Shown: positions 16,619 to 24,775 of the stretch, piece after piece
How the letters are laid out: each line of letters starts with the position of its first letter
Position numbering within the stretch: position 1 is the stretch's first letter
DNA from: Bin125 sp026705025
GTDB lineage: Bacteria > Chloroflexota > Dehalococcoidia > Bin125
Length of the DNA stretch: 64,000 bases
Direction: 5' to 3'
NCBI GenBank assembly: GCA_026705025.1
Contig: JAPPBN010000045.1
Span: 124,001-188,000 of the forward strand
Notes under the pieces: model-generated
Database searches by the model: none
What the model saw: only the letters and a program-made list of their open reading frames with translations
What the model was told of the DNA's origin: nothing
Translations under genes and position numbers: made by a program

Positions 16619-17326
16619 ATGACCGAACCTCTGAGTGAAGCGCAACTGGCCGATCTGCGCGCCTGGCCCTCGCCGGCAATCGCCAACGCCATCGAGACCT
16701 TCGATATCCGCAGCCGCGCGACCGGCTTCATGACGCCCGACATCCTCTGTCGATTCCCTGATATGGACCCAATCGTCGGCTATGCGGCGACCTGCAAGAT
16801 CCGCGCCTCGATTCCTCCCGGAGACGACCCGCAGACCAAGGCCGCTCCCGATTGGTGGGCGCACATCGAGTCGATCCCAGAGCCTCGGATCATCGTGATC
16901 CAGGACCTCGACCAGCCGCCGATCGGCTCCTTCTGGGGCGAGGTCAACGGCAACATCCACAAGGCACTCGGGGCGATCGGCCTGATCACCGACGGCGGAG
17001 TCCGCGACCTCGACGAGGTCGAAGAGATCGGGTTCCAGTTCCTGTCCAAGGAAATCCTCGTCTCCCACGCCTACGTGCACATCGTTGAGATCGGACAGCC
17101 GGTCACCGTCGGCGGCGTCACCGTTCACTCCGGCGACCTCCTGCACGCCGACAAGCACGGCGTCTGCGAAATCCCGCACGACATCGCCCCCCAGGTCGCC
17201 GCCGCGGCGCAGGCCGTCGAGGATCGCGAGCGCGTGATCATCAACTACGCCAAGTCGGACGACTTCACCAGCCAGGGACTGCTGAACGTGATGCAGGGGC
17301 GAGCGCCGTACGCCGACGAGGAGTAA
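16619..17326 (+). CDS. RraA-like protein / 4-hydroxy-4-methyl-2-oxoglutarate aldolase family
   Basis: The protein has 235 residues. The family core is visible as FWGEVNGNIHKALGAIGLITDGGVRDLDE (about 102-130), where the Gly-rich loop and the Arg-Asp bind a divalent metal and a keto acid in the aldolases. VTVGGVTVHSGDLLHADKHGV (about 162-182) is the second conserved block. Family members are either class II aldolases/decarboxylases for 4-hydroxy-2-oxoacids or RNase E inhibitors. Given the neighbouring catabolic genes, an aldolase role is more likely here. The ribosome site AAGGGTG precedes the ATG. Confidence 0.82.
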   Translation: MTEPLSEAQLADLRAWPSPAIANAIETFDIRSRATGFMTPDILCRFPDMDPIVGYAATCKIRASIPPGDDPQTKAAPDWWAHIESIPEPRIIVIQDLDQPPIGSFWGEVNGNIHKALGAIGLITDGGVRDLDEVEEIGFQFLSKEILVSHAYVHIVEIGQPVTVGGVTVHSGDLLHADKHGVCEIPHDIAPQVAAAAQAVEDRERVIINYAKSDDFTSQGLLNVMQGRAPYADEE

Positions 17327-17404
17327 CCCTCGACTGCCCGCCAACCGGACGACGCTGCGACCGGCGGTAGGCCGCAGACCCTCCTGCGCCGTCGCGAGGC
17401 GGGG

Positions 17405-18649
17405 ATGTTCTCCCCGTTTGCCTCGCGCGACTTTCGCGTCCTCTGGCTGGCGATCTTCCTCCGATCGGCGGCGCTGTGGCTCGACCAGGTCGCGCGACCG
17501 GTCCTGATCGTTGAACTGACCGGATCCGCTCTGCTCCTGGGAGCCGTGCTCGCCGCCCGGATGGCGCCCAATCTGTTACTCGGCCTGTTTGCCGGCACCA
17601 TCGTCGACCGCTATCCGCGACGGGTCGTGCTGGTCATGTCGCAGGCGGGCAATGTCGCCGCGACCGGGGCGCTGTTCCTGCTGTTGCTGTTCGATCTGGC
17701 CGAGGCCTGGCACGTCATCGCTCTGGCCGCCGCCGCCGGAGTCAACATCGCCTTCTTTCAACCTGCCCGACAAGCGATCCTGCCCTCGATGGTCCCGCCC
17801 GCCGCCTTGAGACCAGCGGTGGCGCTCTCCCAGACTGCCAACACCTCAATGCGCATCGGCGGAGCGCTGCTCGCCGGTCTGTTGCTCGAATTCGCCGACT
17901 TCATCTGGATCTACGGAGCGATGACTGGCATCTACGCCGGTGCAGTGATCTGCACGGCGCTGATCCGGACGAAAGGCACGGCCGGACTCAGCACCAGCCG
18001 CGCCGGAGGATCGCTCGCGCGGCAAACCCTCAGTGGCCTGCGCTGGGCGTACGAGACCCGCTGGCCGCTCGCCGTCCTGGCCATTTCGGTCGTCATGTTT
18101 GTCTTCCTCGTGCCGTACCAGGGGGTCTTCATCCCGCTCATGGTCATCGACGTGCTCGGCGAGCAGAAGTCCTGGGTCGGTTACCTGATCGCGATCGGCG
18201 GCGCCGGCGCCGCAGCGGGCTCGTTGGCCTTGGCAGGCTTACGAACCATCCCCGCCCCGGGACGTCTCATGGCCGCACTCCTGATTGTGGGAGGACTGGG
18301 TCTGGCCGCGATGTCTGGCGCGCCTCATCTGGCCGTCGTGGCCGCCTGCGTCTTCGTCGCCGCGGCCAGCTCAACCAATGTCATGTCCCTGGCCAACCTC
18401 ACCTTGCTTGCCCAGGCGACCGAGGGCATGGCCGGACGCGCCCTCAGCCTGATGAACATCGCCCGCGGCATGATCCTCGTCGGCGCGCTCGTCACCGGGG
18501 GCTTCGCCGACCTGTTGGGCGCCCGCGCCGGACTATTGACGATGGGAATCTGCCTGGCCGTGAGCGCAGTCCTCATGTTTGCCAGCCCCATCGCCCGACG
18601 CGTCTCCGAGCCGGAACGTCCGGACTCTCCCGAAGGAGCCAACCGCTAA
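17405..18649 (+). CDS. MFS transporter
   Basis: The protein has 414 residues with about 12 predicted membrane helices, for example LVVLAVMVF-like stretches at WPLAVLAISVVMFVFLVPY and LLIVGGLGLAAMSG. The MFS motif A-like loop RYPRRVVLVMS follows helix 2. The overall look is of the enterobactin/macrolide exporter-like branch (MFS_3): N-terminus FASRDFRVLWLAIFLRSAALWLDQVA. The substrate is unknown. The ATG follows a purine-rich GAGGCGGGG. The stop interlocks with that of the convergent protease gene through CTAA. Confidence 0.88.
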   Translation: MFSPFASRDFRVLWLAIFLRSAALWLDQVARPVLIVELTGSALLLGAVLAARMAPNLLLGLFAGTIVDRYPRRVVLVMSQAGNVAATGALFLLLLFDLAEAWHVIALAAAAGVNIAFFQPARQAILPSMVPPAALRPAVALSQTANTSMRIGGALLAGLLLEFADFIWIYGAMTGIYAGAVICTALIRTKGTAGLSTSRAGGSLARQTLSGLRWAYETRWPLAVLAISVVMFVFLVPYQGVFIPLMVIDVLGEQKSWVGYLIAIGGAGAAAGSLALAGLRTIPAPGRLMAALLIVGGLGLAAMSGAPHLAVVAACVFVAAASSTNVMSLANLTLLAQATEGMAGRALSLMNIARGMILVGALVTGGFADLLGARAGLLTMGICLAVSAVLMFASPIARRVSEPERPDSPEGANR

Positions 18650-19755
18650 CCGCAGCCCAGGTCCGGAGGCTCGGTCGGCCAGGCAGTCGCCGTAGTCTCC
18701 AGGGTCAGTCGGCTGAAGCCGCGTCGAACCGTGATCGTCATCTCCTCGCCCGGAGCGATGTCGGCCAGGACATCGACCAGCTCGCCAAACGATTCGGCCG
18801 ACTCGCCGTTGATCCGCAGCAGCACGTCTCCAACTCGCACGCCGGCGCGGTCGGCCGCCGACTCGCAGACAACGTCAAGAATCTCCAACCGACCCCCGGT
18901 TGGCGGAAGCGACACGCCCAGGTAACTGCGCTCGACATCCTCGCCCTGCAACATCGTCGGCAAGGAGCGAAGCATCGCCTCTGCGCTGACGGCAAAGCCG
19001 ATTCCGCTCGAGCTCCGGTCCGAGCTTTCAATCTGCGTCGGAATCCCGACCACTCTGCCGAACTCGTCGACCAGCATGCCCCCCGAGTTGCCCGGATTGA
19101 GCGCCGCATCCGTCTGAATCATCGAGCGCAACGGTTCCAGCGTACCCGTGCCGCTGGGACGCGTCCGGTCGAGGGCCGAGACGATGCCCACGGTCAGTGA
19201 ATTCGGCAAACCGAACGGCGCCCCCAGCGCGCCGACCGGATCGCCGATCCGTAGGTCGTTGAGCCGGCCGAAGCTGGGAACACTGATCTCGGTCGCGTCC
19301 GCGTCAATCTTCAACAGAGCCAGATCATTACCGGCGTCTTTGGCAATCATCTCCGCTTCGTGGCGGCTGCGGTCCTGCAGGTACACGTAGACCTGCTCCG
19401 CTTCGGACACGACATGCAGGTTCGTGATCACATGACCGTCATCAGTCACGAAGAAGCCCGAGCCCGTCCCGGCCTCCGTCACAACCGACACCAGTGACGG
19501 CGACACCCTGGCGTACACGCTCGACCAGTCGACAGCTGAACGCGTCAGGCTCGAGAACGTGTCCGGCGGCGTCAACGGAACCGCCGGTGATTGCGCCGTG
19601 CCAAGCGACTCGGACAGCTCGTACTGAATCGCGCCGGATGGCTCGCCAATCCCGGGCGACTCACCGTTACCGAACGACAGGAACGCGGCTGCCGTGATCG
19701 CTGCAGCGATCAGCGCGGCGGAGATGCTGGAAGCGAATGCTCTGCGTCTGCTCAT
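18646..19755 (-). CDS. S1C trypsin-like serine protease with PDZ domain (HtrA/DegP-like)
   Basis: The protein has 369 residues. An N-terminal signal or anchor segment spans about 7-27. The protease domain (about 75-255) has an intact triad: H114 in TNLHVV, D144 in GNDLALLKI and S224 in NPGNSGG. A PDZ domain occupies about 275-355, with SYLGVSLPP at its start and AGVRVGDVLLRINGESA inside. HtrA proteases degrade or refold damaged proteins outside the membrane. GGAG lies 8 nt before the ATG and TAGGTT about 25 nt further up is a plausible -10. It is transcribed away from the RlpA-like gene on the same strand, with 53 nt between. Confidence 0.92.
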   Translation of the reverse strand: MSRRRAFASSISAALIAAAITAAAFLSFGNGESPGIGEPSGAIQYELSESLGTAQSPAVPLTPPDTFSSLTRSAVDWSSVYARVSPSLVSVVTEAGTGSGFFVTDDGHVITNLHVVSEAEQVYVYLQDRSRHEAEMIAKDAGNDLALLKIDADATEISVPSFGRLNDLRIGDPVGALGAPFGLPNSLTVGIVSALDRTRPSGTGTLEPLRSMIQTDAALNPGNSGGMLVDEFGRVVGIPTQIESSDRSSSGIGFAVSAEAMLRSLPTMLQGEDVERSYLGVSLPPTGGRLEILDVVCESAADRAGVRVGDVLLRINGESAESFGELVDVLADIAPGEEMTITVRRGFSRLTLETTATAWPTEPPDLGCG

Positions 19756-19808
19756 GACTGTCTCTCCATGGGCTCAACCTATGAGCGACATGGATGCCTG
19801 GGAGCAGG

Positions 19809-20738
19809 TCATTCAGGACCTGCGAGAACTTCGATCAGAACGCTTACACGCCCTTCAGGAAGGATGGCCAATCGCTGAAATGCAGCCTCCGACAGGTCGA
19901 CATGATTGTGCCCGAGCAGTCCGGTGTCCTGGACAATCACATCGACGAACCGGTCATCTCTCCAGATCCGCAGCCGCGTACCGCAGGGCCAGGTCACGGC
20001 CGCGCCGATTTCTGGATCCGTCGGATCATATCGATTGTGCGGCGGGCAGAACATCACCCCGCCGGCCAGGGACGGATGGTAGTACGTGATTTCGCCCTCT
20101 ACGAGACGCGCGGCCCGGTCGGGTTCGATCACCCCGCCGGCAGGGTTCCAGCGCGCGCCGCCGACCCGCATCCTCACCCACACCGCGTCGCCCGGATGCA
20201 GCACTGCGAACAACTCCTCGGCCGACTGTCCCGGCGTGTACGCGATCCACTCCTGCAGGTCGGTGTTCCAGCGTCTGGCCTCTGCCACCGATCCCAGCGG
20301 TTCCTGGCCGAACGCGCCCCAGACCGTCTCCCGCAGACCCGACCATCCAAGAAATGACCAGCCCACCGGCAGCTCCACCGGTTCGGGCATCGCCCCCCGG
20401 AACAACGGTTGCCGCCACCTGGCGTCGGCCGTCATCATCAACATCAACGGCTGGCCGTGTTGCAACACGCCAATGCTGTCGATCGGCGTATGCGGCGCGT
20501 ACGCCAGCCACCGACGCTCGGCGACGTCCCATCCATAGGCGATTCGCAGTGGCAAGCCTGCCGTTGCTTCTGCGATCGGTGTATCCGGTCCGCACCAGGA
20601 ATGGGTGTTCATGCCGGCCACGAGTGGAATCGAATCCGCTTCGCGCGCCAGCGACGGCAATGCGGGTCCGAGCGTCGTTCCGACCGCCAACACCGCCCCC
20701 GCCCGTAGCAGTTGCCGGCGGCTCAATCGTCGGGTCAT
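19809..20738 (-). CDS. Tat-exported protein with two Trp-rich repeats and a C-terminal RlpA-like DPBB domain
   Basis: The protein has 309 residues. The N-terminus has a twin-arginine signal (SRRQLLRAG then a hydrophobic core, about 5-32). Two related segments follow at about 45-115 and 128-200, both with a pattern of W-x5-W-x2-Y-x-P (RRWLAYAPHTP; LQEWIAYTPGQS) and a closing Trp. The C-terminus (about 220-305) resembles a double-psi beta-barrel of the RlpA/expansin type: VTWPCGTRLRI and VIVQDTGLLGHNHVDLSEAAFQRLA, with the Asp and His-Asp positions of that fold. DPBB proteins bind or cleave wall glycans; activity here is inference. Its ATG overlaps the stop of the HEAT-SpoU gene (ATGA). Confidence 0.78.
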   Translation of the reverse strand: MTRRLSRRQLLRAGAVLAVGTTLGPALPSLAREADSIPLVAGMNTHSWCGPDTPIAEATAGLPLRIAYGWDVAERRWLAYAPHTPIDSIGVLQHGQPLMLMMTADARWRQPLFRGAMPEPVELPVGWSFLGWSGLRETVWGAFGQEPLGSVAEARRWNTDLQEWIAYTPGQSAEELFAVLHPGDAVWVRMRVGGARWNPAGGVIEPDRAARLVEGEITYYHPSLAGGVMFCPPHNRYDPTDPEIGAAVTWPCGTRLRIWRDDRFVDVIVQDTGLLGHNHVDLSEAAFQRLAILPEGRVSVLIEVLAGPE

Positions 20739-21754
20739 TGCCGAGCTTGCCAGCCCCGGAAGGCGAACATCGCGACCGAGGTCGCCACCGCGACGTTGAG
20801 ACTGTCAATGTTTCCGAAGATCGGCAGTTCAAGCTGGAGCGCCGCCGCCTCAATGAACGGCTGCGGCAAGCCGTCGCCCTCGTTGCCCGCAACGATCAGC
20901 GGCCGTTCGGGCCATTCCGCCTCCCAGACCGGCTGCGCATCCGCGCCTTGCTGCAACGCCACAATCCCAAAGCCCTCCTCCTCGGCCCGGACGAGGCACT
21001 CTGCCGGCGAGTCCATCGTCTCGACCGGCAACCACCAGTCCGAGCCCTTGGTCGACGGTCGGTAGTAGAAGTCGCGGCCGATAATCCAGACCGCCTCCGC
21101 TCCCGCTGCCTCGGCGCTTCGAACCAACGTGCCCAGATTGACGCCATAGGAAAAGTTGAATGCGGCGACCGCGAACGACTGCGGTCGGGGCGGAGGCGAG
21201 TCACGATATGGAAGTCCGAACGGGCGGACGTACGAGAGGTTGCGGTTGCCGTTCTCGGGAGGTCGGGCGGCGATCGCGTCGAGCGCCCGCCGGGCTCGAT
21301 TACGGATCGCCTCGTCGGCGTCACTCGCGAGGCGTTCCAGCAGCGGGACCGCCGGCGCCCCGATCGCCGCCAGCGCCACGCACGCCGCCCGCCGCGACTT
21401 GCGCGCGCCCGTTTCCAGCACCGGGTCGAGCTGTCGGCACACCTCCTCCGGATCAAGTCGCGGCAGCAAGGTCATCGACCGTCGTCGCATCCGCTTGTTC
21501 GGCGAGAGCAACGCGGGAAGCAGCGCCGCCACCACCTCATCCGCCGGACCGAGTTGCAACGCAATCCGAGCCTCTCCCCGCGGAAACCCATGATTCGCAT
21601 TCAGAGCAACCTCAACCGTCCGCTCAATCCAACCCGCCGAGCGAGACTCAGCGTCCGCGCGAACCGCAAGCCCAGCCCCATAAGCGGCCTGCTCGTCGCG
21701 ATCAAGGTCGGGGATCGAATCAATCTCTGAAGGCCGCGGTTTACTCTGCGTCAC
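20735..21754 (-). CDS. SpoU/TrmH-family RNA 2'-O-methyltransferase fused to N-terminal HEAT repeats
   Basis: The protein has 339 residues. Residues about 35-155 form HEAT-like helical repeats (LLPALLSPNKRMRRRSMTLL; CVALAAIGAPAVPLLERLA). Residues about 185-339 are a SPOUT methyltransferase with motif 1 NFSYGVNLGTLVRSAEAAGA, motif 2 PLIVAGNEGDGLP and motif 3 GNIDSLNVAVATSVAMF, forming the trefoil-knot SAM site. The enzyme should 2'-O-methylate tRNA or rRNA; the HEAT part may recognise RNA or a partner. It starts with GTG at 21754; TACGAT lies 8 nt upstream and no Shine-Dalgarno is present, suggesting a leaderless transcript. Confidence 0.85.
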   Translation of the reverse strand: MTQSKPRPSEIDSIPDLDRDEQAAYGAGLAVRADAESRSAGWIERTVEVALNANHGFPRGEARIALQLGPADEVVAALLPALLSPNKRMRRRSMTLLPRLDPEEVCRQLDPVLETGARKSRRAACVALAAIGAPAVPLLERLASDADEAIRNRARRALDAIAARPPENGNRNLSYVRPFGLPYRDSPPPRPQSFAVAAFNFSYGVNLGTLVRSAEAAGAEAVWIIGRDFYYRPSTKGSDWWLPVETMDSPAECLVRAEEEGFGIVALQQGADAQPVWEAEWPERPLIVAGNEGDGLPQPFIEAAALQLELPIFGNIDSLNVAVATSVAMFAFRGWQARQ

Positions 21755-21762
21755 AGTGGATC

Positions 21763-21768
21763 ATCGTA
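21763..21768 (-). promoter_or_regulatory. -10 box (TACGAT) of a leaderless promoter
   Basis: TACGAT on the minus strand is 8 nt from the GTG of the HEAT-SpoU gene, which has no Shine-Dalgarno. Confidence 0.5.
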
Positions 21769-21814
21769 TTGCGATTGGCGACGTTCGGTGCGGTCGCTCG
21801 CGAGGAGATGACGA

Positions 21815-22204
21815 ATGACGGTTCGTGAAATCGAGATCGACGCCGAACCCATCGACGCCTTCGAGGCCGCGGTAGAGGTCCTGGAGCGGGCGATCACGGA
21901 GGGCGCGTTCAAGGAAATCGTCAACGAATCACCTCGGCACTACGCGATTGACTGGTCGACCTCCCTCACCGGCGCCCGCTATGATTTCCGCTTCGAGCGA
22001 ACGACAGGCTCAATGACTCGCGCCGAGGCGGTCCTTGAGTTCTCGGGCTTCCTTGGCCCGCTGCTCACCCTGATCCGAAGCGCCGGCAACGGCCCTCACC
22101 TGGAACAGATTCTCGACGACATCCGGGACCTCGCCGAGTCCGAAGAGTTCTACGAAGACGACGGCGAGGATAGTGAGGTCGAGGAACCGCCGGATGATGA
22201 ATGA
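21815..22204 (+). CDS. Small acidic hypothetical protein
   Basis: The protein has 129 residues. A soluble alpha/beta-looking body (VREIEIDAEPIDAFEAAVEVLERAI; YAIDWSTSLTGARYDFRFERT) is followed by a very acidic tail (SEEFYEDDGEDSEVEEPPDDE is the last part). GAGGAG lies 9 nt before the ATG. No family is recognised; the fold could resemble polyketide-cyclase/SRPBCC-like proteins (TRAEAVLEFSGFLGPLLTLI), but this is weak. It is divergent from the HEAT-SpoU gene, 60 nt apart. Confidence 0.65.
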   Translation: MTVREIEIDAEPIDAFEAAVEVLERAITEGAFKEIVNESPRHYAIDWSTSLTGARYDFRFERTTGSMTRAEAVLEFSGFLGPLLTLIRSAGNGPHLEQILDDIRDLAESEEFYEDDGEDSEVEEPPDDE

Positions 22205-22419
22205 TCGTCCCTCGAGTCGCTCACCGTTGTAAGATCAGAACGCACGAGTTAGGTTAGGCGAGGCCAGCGCAATGTGTTCGAACGTGTCCCGGCGAGTCTC
22301 ACCGCTTCGCCGGAATTGGTCGGCCGGCACCGGTCTGGACCTTCCATTTCCTTCCAAACTCAACCACTTCCAACCACGTCAACCTCACGAAACCCAGCAA
22401 AACACGGGCGATCATTCGT

Positions 22420-22447
22420 TTTTTCTCCTGCGGCGCTCAGAGAAAAA
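22420..22447. promoter_or_regulatory. Inverted repeat TTTTTCTC / GAGAAAAA upstream of the SDR promoter
   Basis: Perfect 8-bp arms with a 12-nt spacer. It ends about 30 nt upstream of the candidate -10 (TATCAT, 22478-22483), so it lies where an activator or repressor would bind. As RNA it could also form an A/U-rich hairpin, but the start site is probably downstream. Confidence 0.45.
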
Positions 22448-22477
22448 TTTCTTCCCAACCACCCATTCGGCCTCACA

Positions 22478-22483
22478 TATCAT
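22478..22483 (+). promoter_or_regulatory. Candidate -10 box (TATCAT) for the SDR gene
   Basis: TATCAT is 35 nt upstream of the ATG and would give a leader of about 29 nt that contains the AGGAG ribosome site. No good -35 hexamer is visible, which fits activator dependence. Confidence 0.4.
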
Positions 22484-22518
22484 CAACCCACACCCATCAC
22501 CAATCAGGAGATTGCCTT

Positions 22519-23340
22519 ATGCAGCTCAGCGGTCTTGACGGCAAGGTCGCCGTCGTCACCGGCGCGGGAAGAATGCGCAGTATCGGACGGCCGATCGCAG
22601 TCGAGTTGGCACGGCAAGGCTGCGACATCGTGCTGACAGGAACCGGCCGCGCGCCGGAGAACTACCCCGACGACGAGAAAGCCGTCGGATGGCGCGACAT
22701 CGAATCGGTCGCTGACGAGGTTCGCGCTGAGGGACAGCGAGCGCTCGCGCTCATTTCGGACGTCGCGGACTATGGAGCTGTCGAAGATCTGCTGGCGACC
22801 ACCTTGGACGAGTTCGGTCGGGCCGATTTCGTGATCAACAACGCCGGTGCTGCTCGCGGATCAGACCGTGTCCCGGTGGTAGAGCTTGATCCCGAGCTGT
22901 GGAGAGTGGTGCTGGATGTCAACCTGAACGGCGCCTTCTACATGAGCCAGGTCTTTGGCCGACACCTGATTGAACAGGGCGAGGGCGGCGCGATCATCAA
23001 CATCTCCTCGATTGCCGGCAAGATGCTCGGCCCGAACACCGCCGCCTACGCCTCGTCCAAAGCCGGACTGCAGGCCTTGACGGCCTCGATGGCCCAGGAA
23101 ATCGGACAGCACGGCGTCCGCGTCAACGCGATCTGTCCCGGCATCATCGACACCTCGCGGATGGACGACATGGGCCGCGGCGAGTTCTGGCAGCGCGCGA
23201 TCGATACCCGCATTCCCATGGGCCGCGCCGGCGAGGGCGAAGACATCGCCTACATCACCACCTTCCTCTGCTCGTCCCAGGGCGAGTGGATCACAGGGCA
23301 GTCGTACAATGTCGACGGCGGGACCTGCGTCCAGCACTAA
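22519..23340 (+). CDS. Short-chain dehydrogenase/reductase (FabG-like)
   Basis: The protein has 273 residues. The cofactor loop VTGAGRMRSIGRPIA (about 13-27) is a slightly extended TGxxxGxG motif. NNAG (about 108-111) and the catalytic Ser, Tyr and Lys in INISSIAG and YASSKAG (about 155-180) are present. The C-terminus has VDGGT. It reduces or oxidises a hydroxyl/keto group with NAD(P). AGGAG lies 9 nt before the ATG. It is followed 44 nt later by an enoyl-CoA hydratase, suggesting a beta-oxidation-like step pair acting on a CoA thioester. Confidence 0.92.
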   Translation: MQLSGLDGKVAVVTGAGRMRSIGRPIAVELARQGCDIVLTGTGRAPENYPDDEKAVGWRDIESVADEVRAEGQRALALISDVADYGAVEDLLATTLDEFGRADFVINNAGAARGSDRVPVVELDPELWRVVLDVNLNGAFYMSQVFGRHLIEQGEGGAIINISSIAGKMLGPNTAAYASSKAGLQALTASMAQEIGQHGVRVNAICPGIIDTSRMDDMGRGEFWQRAIDTRIPMGRAGEGEDIAYITTFLCSSQGEWITGQSYNVDGGTCVQH

Positions 23341-23384
23341 CTGACCACCGACCGAGTCACACACACCACCTGAAGGGTTTGAGC

Positions 23385-24185
23385 ATGGCCGACTACGAGT
23401 TCATCAAGTACGAGCAAGACGGCAACATCGTCACCATCACCATCAACCGGCCCGAGCGGATGAACTCGATCCATCCGCCGACCACCGAAGAACTGTCCGA
23501 CGCCTGGGACACCTTCGCCGCCGACGATTCCGCCTGGGTGGGGATCCTGACCGGCGCCGGCGAGCGCGCGTTCTCGGCCGGCAACGACCTGAAGTACACC
23601 GCCGAGATGTCGCGAGTACCGGCCAATGAGCGCCCCACCTTCGCTCCGGTGCAGGGCGGCTTTGGCGGAATCACCGCCGACTGGGAATGCCCCAAGCCGA
23701 TGATCGCTGCGGTCAACGGCTTCGCCCTCGGCGGCGGCTGCGAGATGGCGATGGCCTGCGACATCATCATCGCCGCCGACCACGCCCGCCTCGGCCTGCC
23801 CGAGCCGCGAGTCGGTCTGATGGCCGGCGCCGGCGGCGTCCACCGCCTCCCGCGCCACATCCCGCTCAAGATCGCCATGGGCTACATGCTCACCGGTAAC
23901 CACATCCCGGCCGCCGTCGCGCACCAGTGGGGTCTGGTCAACGAGGTCGTGCCCGCCGCCGAGCTCATGGACACGGCCAAGCGCTGGGCCAGCGAGATCC
24001 TCCTCTGCGCCCCAATCTCGGTCCGCGCCTCAAAGGAAGCCGCCTACAAGGGCCTCGACCTGCCCCTCCCGGCCGCCCTCACCCACTCGTTCCACCAGCA
24101 GCGAATCATGGGCCAGTCCGAAGACCTGATCGAAGGCCCACGAGCCTTCGCCGAGAAGCGAACCCCCAACTGGAAGGGCCGCTAA
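23385..24185 (+). CDS. Enoyl-CoA hydratase/isomerase family protein
   Basis: The protein has 266 residues. Crotonase signatures are TITINRPERMNSI, GERAFSAGNDLKYTAEMS (oxyanion hole I) and NGFALGGGCEMAMACDIIIAADHARLGLPE (about 110-140), including the Glu region of active hydratases (GLPEPRVGL). The start at 23385 has GAAGGG with a 7- to 8-nt spacer; the longer frame upstream overlaps the SDR tail and is unlike the family. It likely forms an operon with the SDR gene. Its stop interlocks with that of the convergent flavin reductase gene (CTAA). Confidence 0.92.
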   Translation: MADYEFIKYEQDGNIVTITINRPERMNSIHPPTTEELSDAWDTFAADDSAWVGILTGAGERAFSAGNDLKYTAEMSRVPANERPTFAPVQGGFGGITADWECPKPMIAAVNGFALGGGCEMAMACDIIIAADHARLGLPEPRVGLMAGAGGVHRLPRHIPLKIAMGYMLTGNHIPAAVAHQWGLVNEVVPAAELMDTAKRWASEILLCAPISVRASKEAAYKGLDLPLPAALTHSFHQQRIMGQSEDLIEGPRAFAEKRTPNWKGR

Positions 24186-24766
24186 GCGCCCGGACGCCAG
24201 GGCGGGCGGGCCGAAAGCTCCGACATCCGACGGCCGGAGTCCGGCACGTCGTGGCTGAGCTTCCGCCCATACTCCTCCGCCCAGTCGGGCGGCAGAACCT
24301 GCTGCACCTCGTGCCAGCGCAACGGCTGCGCGCGGGTATTGCGATCGGCGTCGGTCACATCGGCCAGCCAGATCGCCATGTCGCCGCCGTCCATCACGTT
24401 GACGACCTGGCATGTCATCCAACCCAGCACACCGCCAAGAATCGGCAGGCCGCTGTCGTGCTCCGACCAATCAAGTCCCTCGAACTTGTCGACTTCGCTC
24501 TGAGAGCGAAAGCCCCAGTGACGGACCCACTGCCACTGCTCCCGCGCCATCACGTGCACCGCCAGTTGACCTGAGGCTTCGATCAACGAATTGGTGTGAT
24601 TGCGCTTCTGAATCTGGACGAGCACCCGCGGCTGCGCCGGCACAATCGACGCCGCAAAGGCGCCCACCGCGATCTGACCGCCCTTCGAGCCGTCGTGGGC
24701 GGCCGTGACCACGGTCAGCGGCGACCACATCAGCGTCAGCAGCGATGGAGCATCGGCGAGCGGCAT
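24182..24766 (-). CDS. Flavin reductase-domain protein
   Basis: The protein has 194 residues of the FMN-binding split-barrel flavin reductase type: N-terminal LMWSPLTVVTAAHDGSKGGQIAVGAFAASIVPAQPRVL (in part), then KRNHTNSLIEASGQLAVHVM. Members reduce free FMN with NAD(P)H for partner monooxygenases or bind FMN. The luciferase-like monooxygenases elsewhere in the window are potential users, but that is inference. No Shine-Dalgarno is seen; TAGCCT, containing the TVP38 stop codon, lies 6 nt before the ATG. It is downstream of TVP38 with 9 nt between. Confidence 0.82.
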   Translation of the reverse strand: MPLADAPSLLTLMWSPLTVVTAAHDGSKGGQIAVGAFAASIVPAQPRVLVQIQKRNHTNSLIEASGQLAVHVMAREQWQWVRHWGFRSQSEVDKFEGLDWSEHDSGLPILGGVLGWMTCQVVNVMDGGDMAIWLADVTDADRNTRAQPLRWHEVQQVLPPDWAEEYGRKLSHDVPDSGRRMSELSARPPWRPGA

Positions 24767-24775
24767 GTCGGCAGG

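Larger units (their letters stand above)
22205..22518. other. AT-richer intergenic region upstream of the SDR gene
   Basis: This 314-bp stretch is markedly more AT-rich than its surroundings and has no credible gene. It contains the inverted repeat at 22420-22447 and a -10-like TATCAT at 22478-22483. There are also TAAGAT (22231 region) and TAGGTT (22251 region), which may be further promoter elements. Confidence 0.5.

Noticed and set aside
20354..21730. 458-codon open frame on the + strand
   Set aside because: Antisense to the DPBB and HEAT-SpoU genes, extremely Arg-rich, and shows no motif; the minus frames have clear domains.
22272..22636. Two overlapping + frames starting before the SDR gene
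   Set aside because: They run through the AT-rich non-coding region and into the SDR gene out of frame; the SDR start has a good ribosome site.
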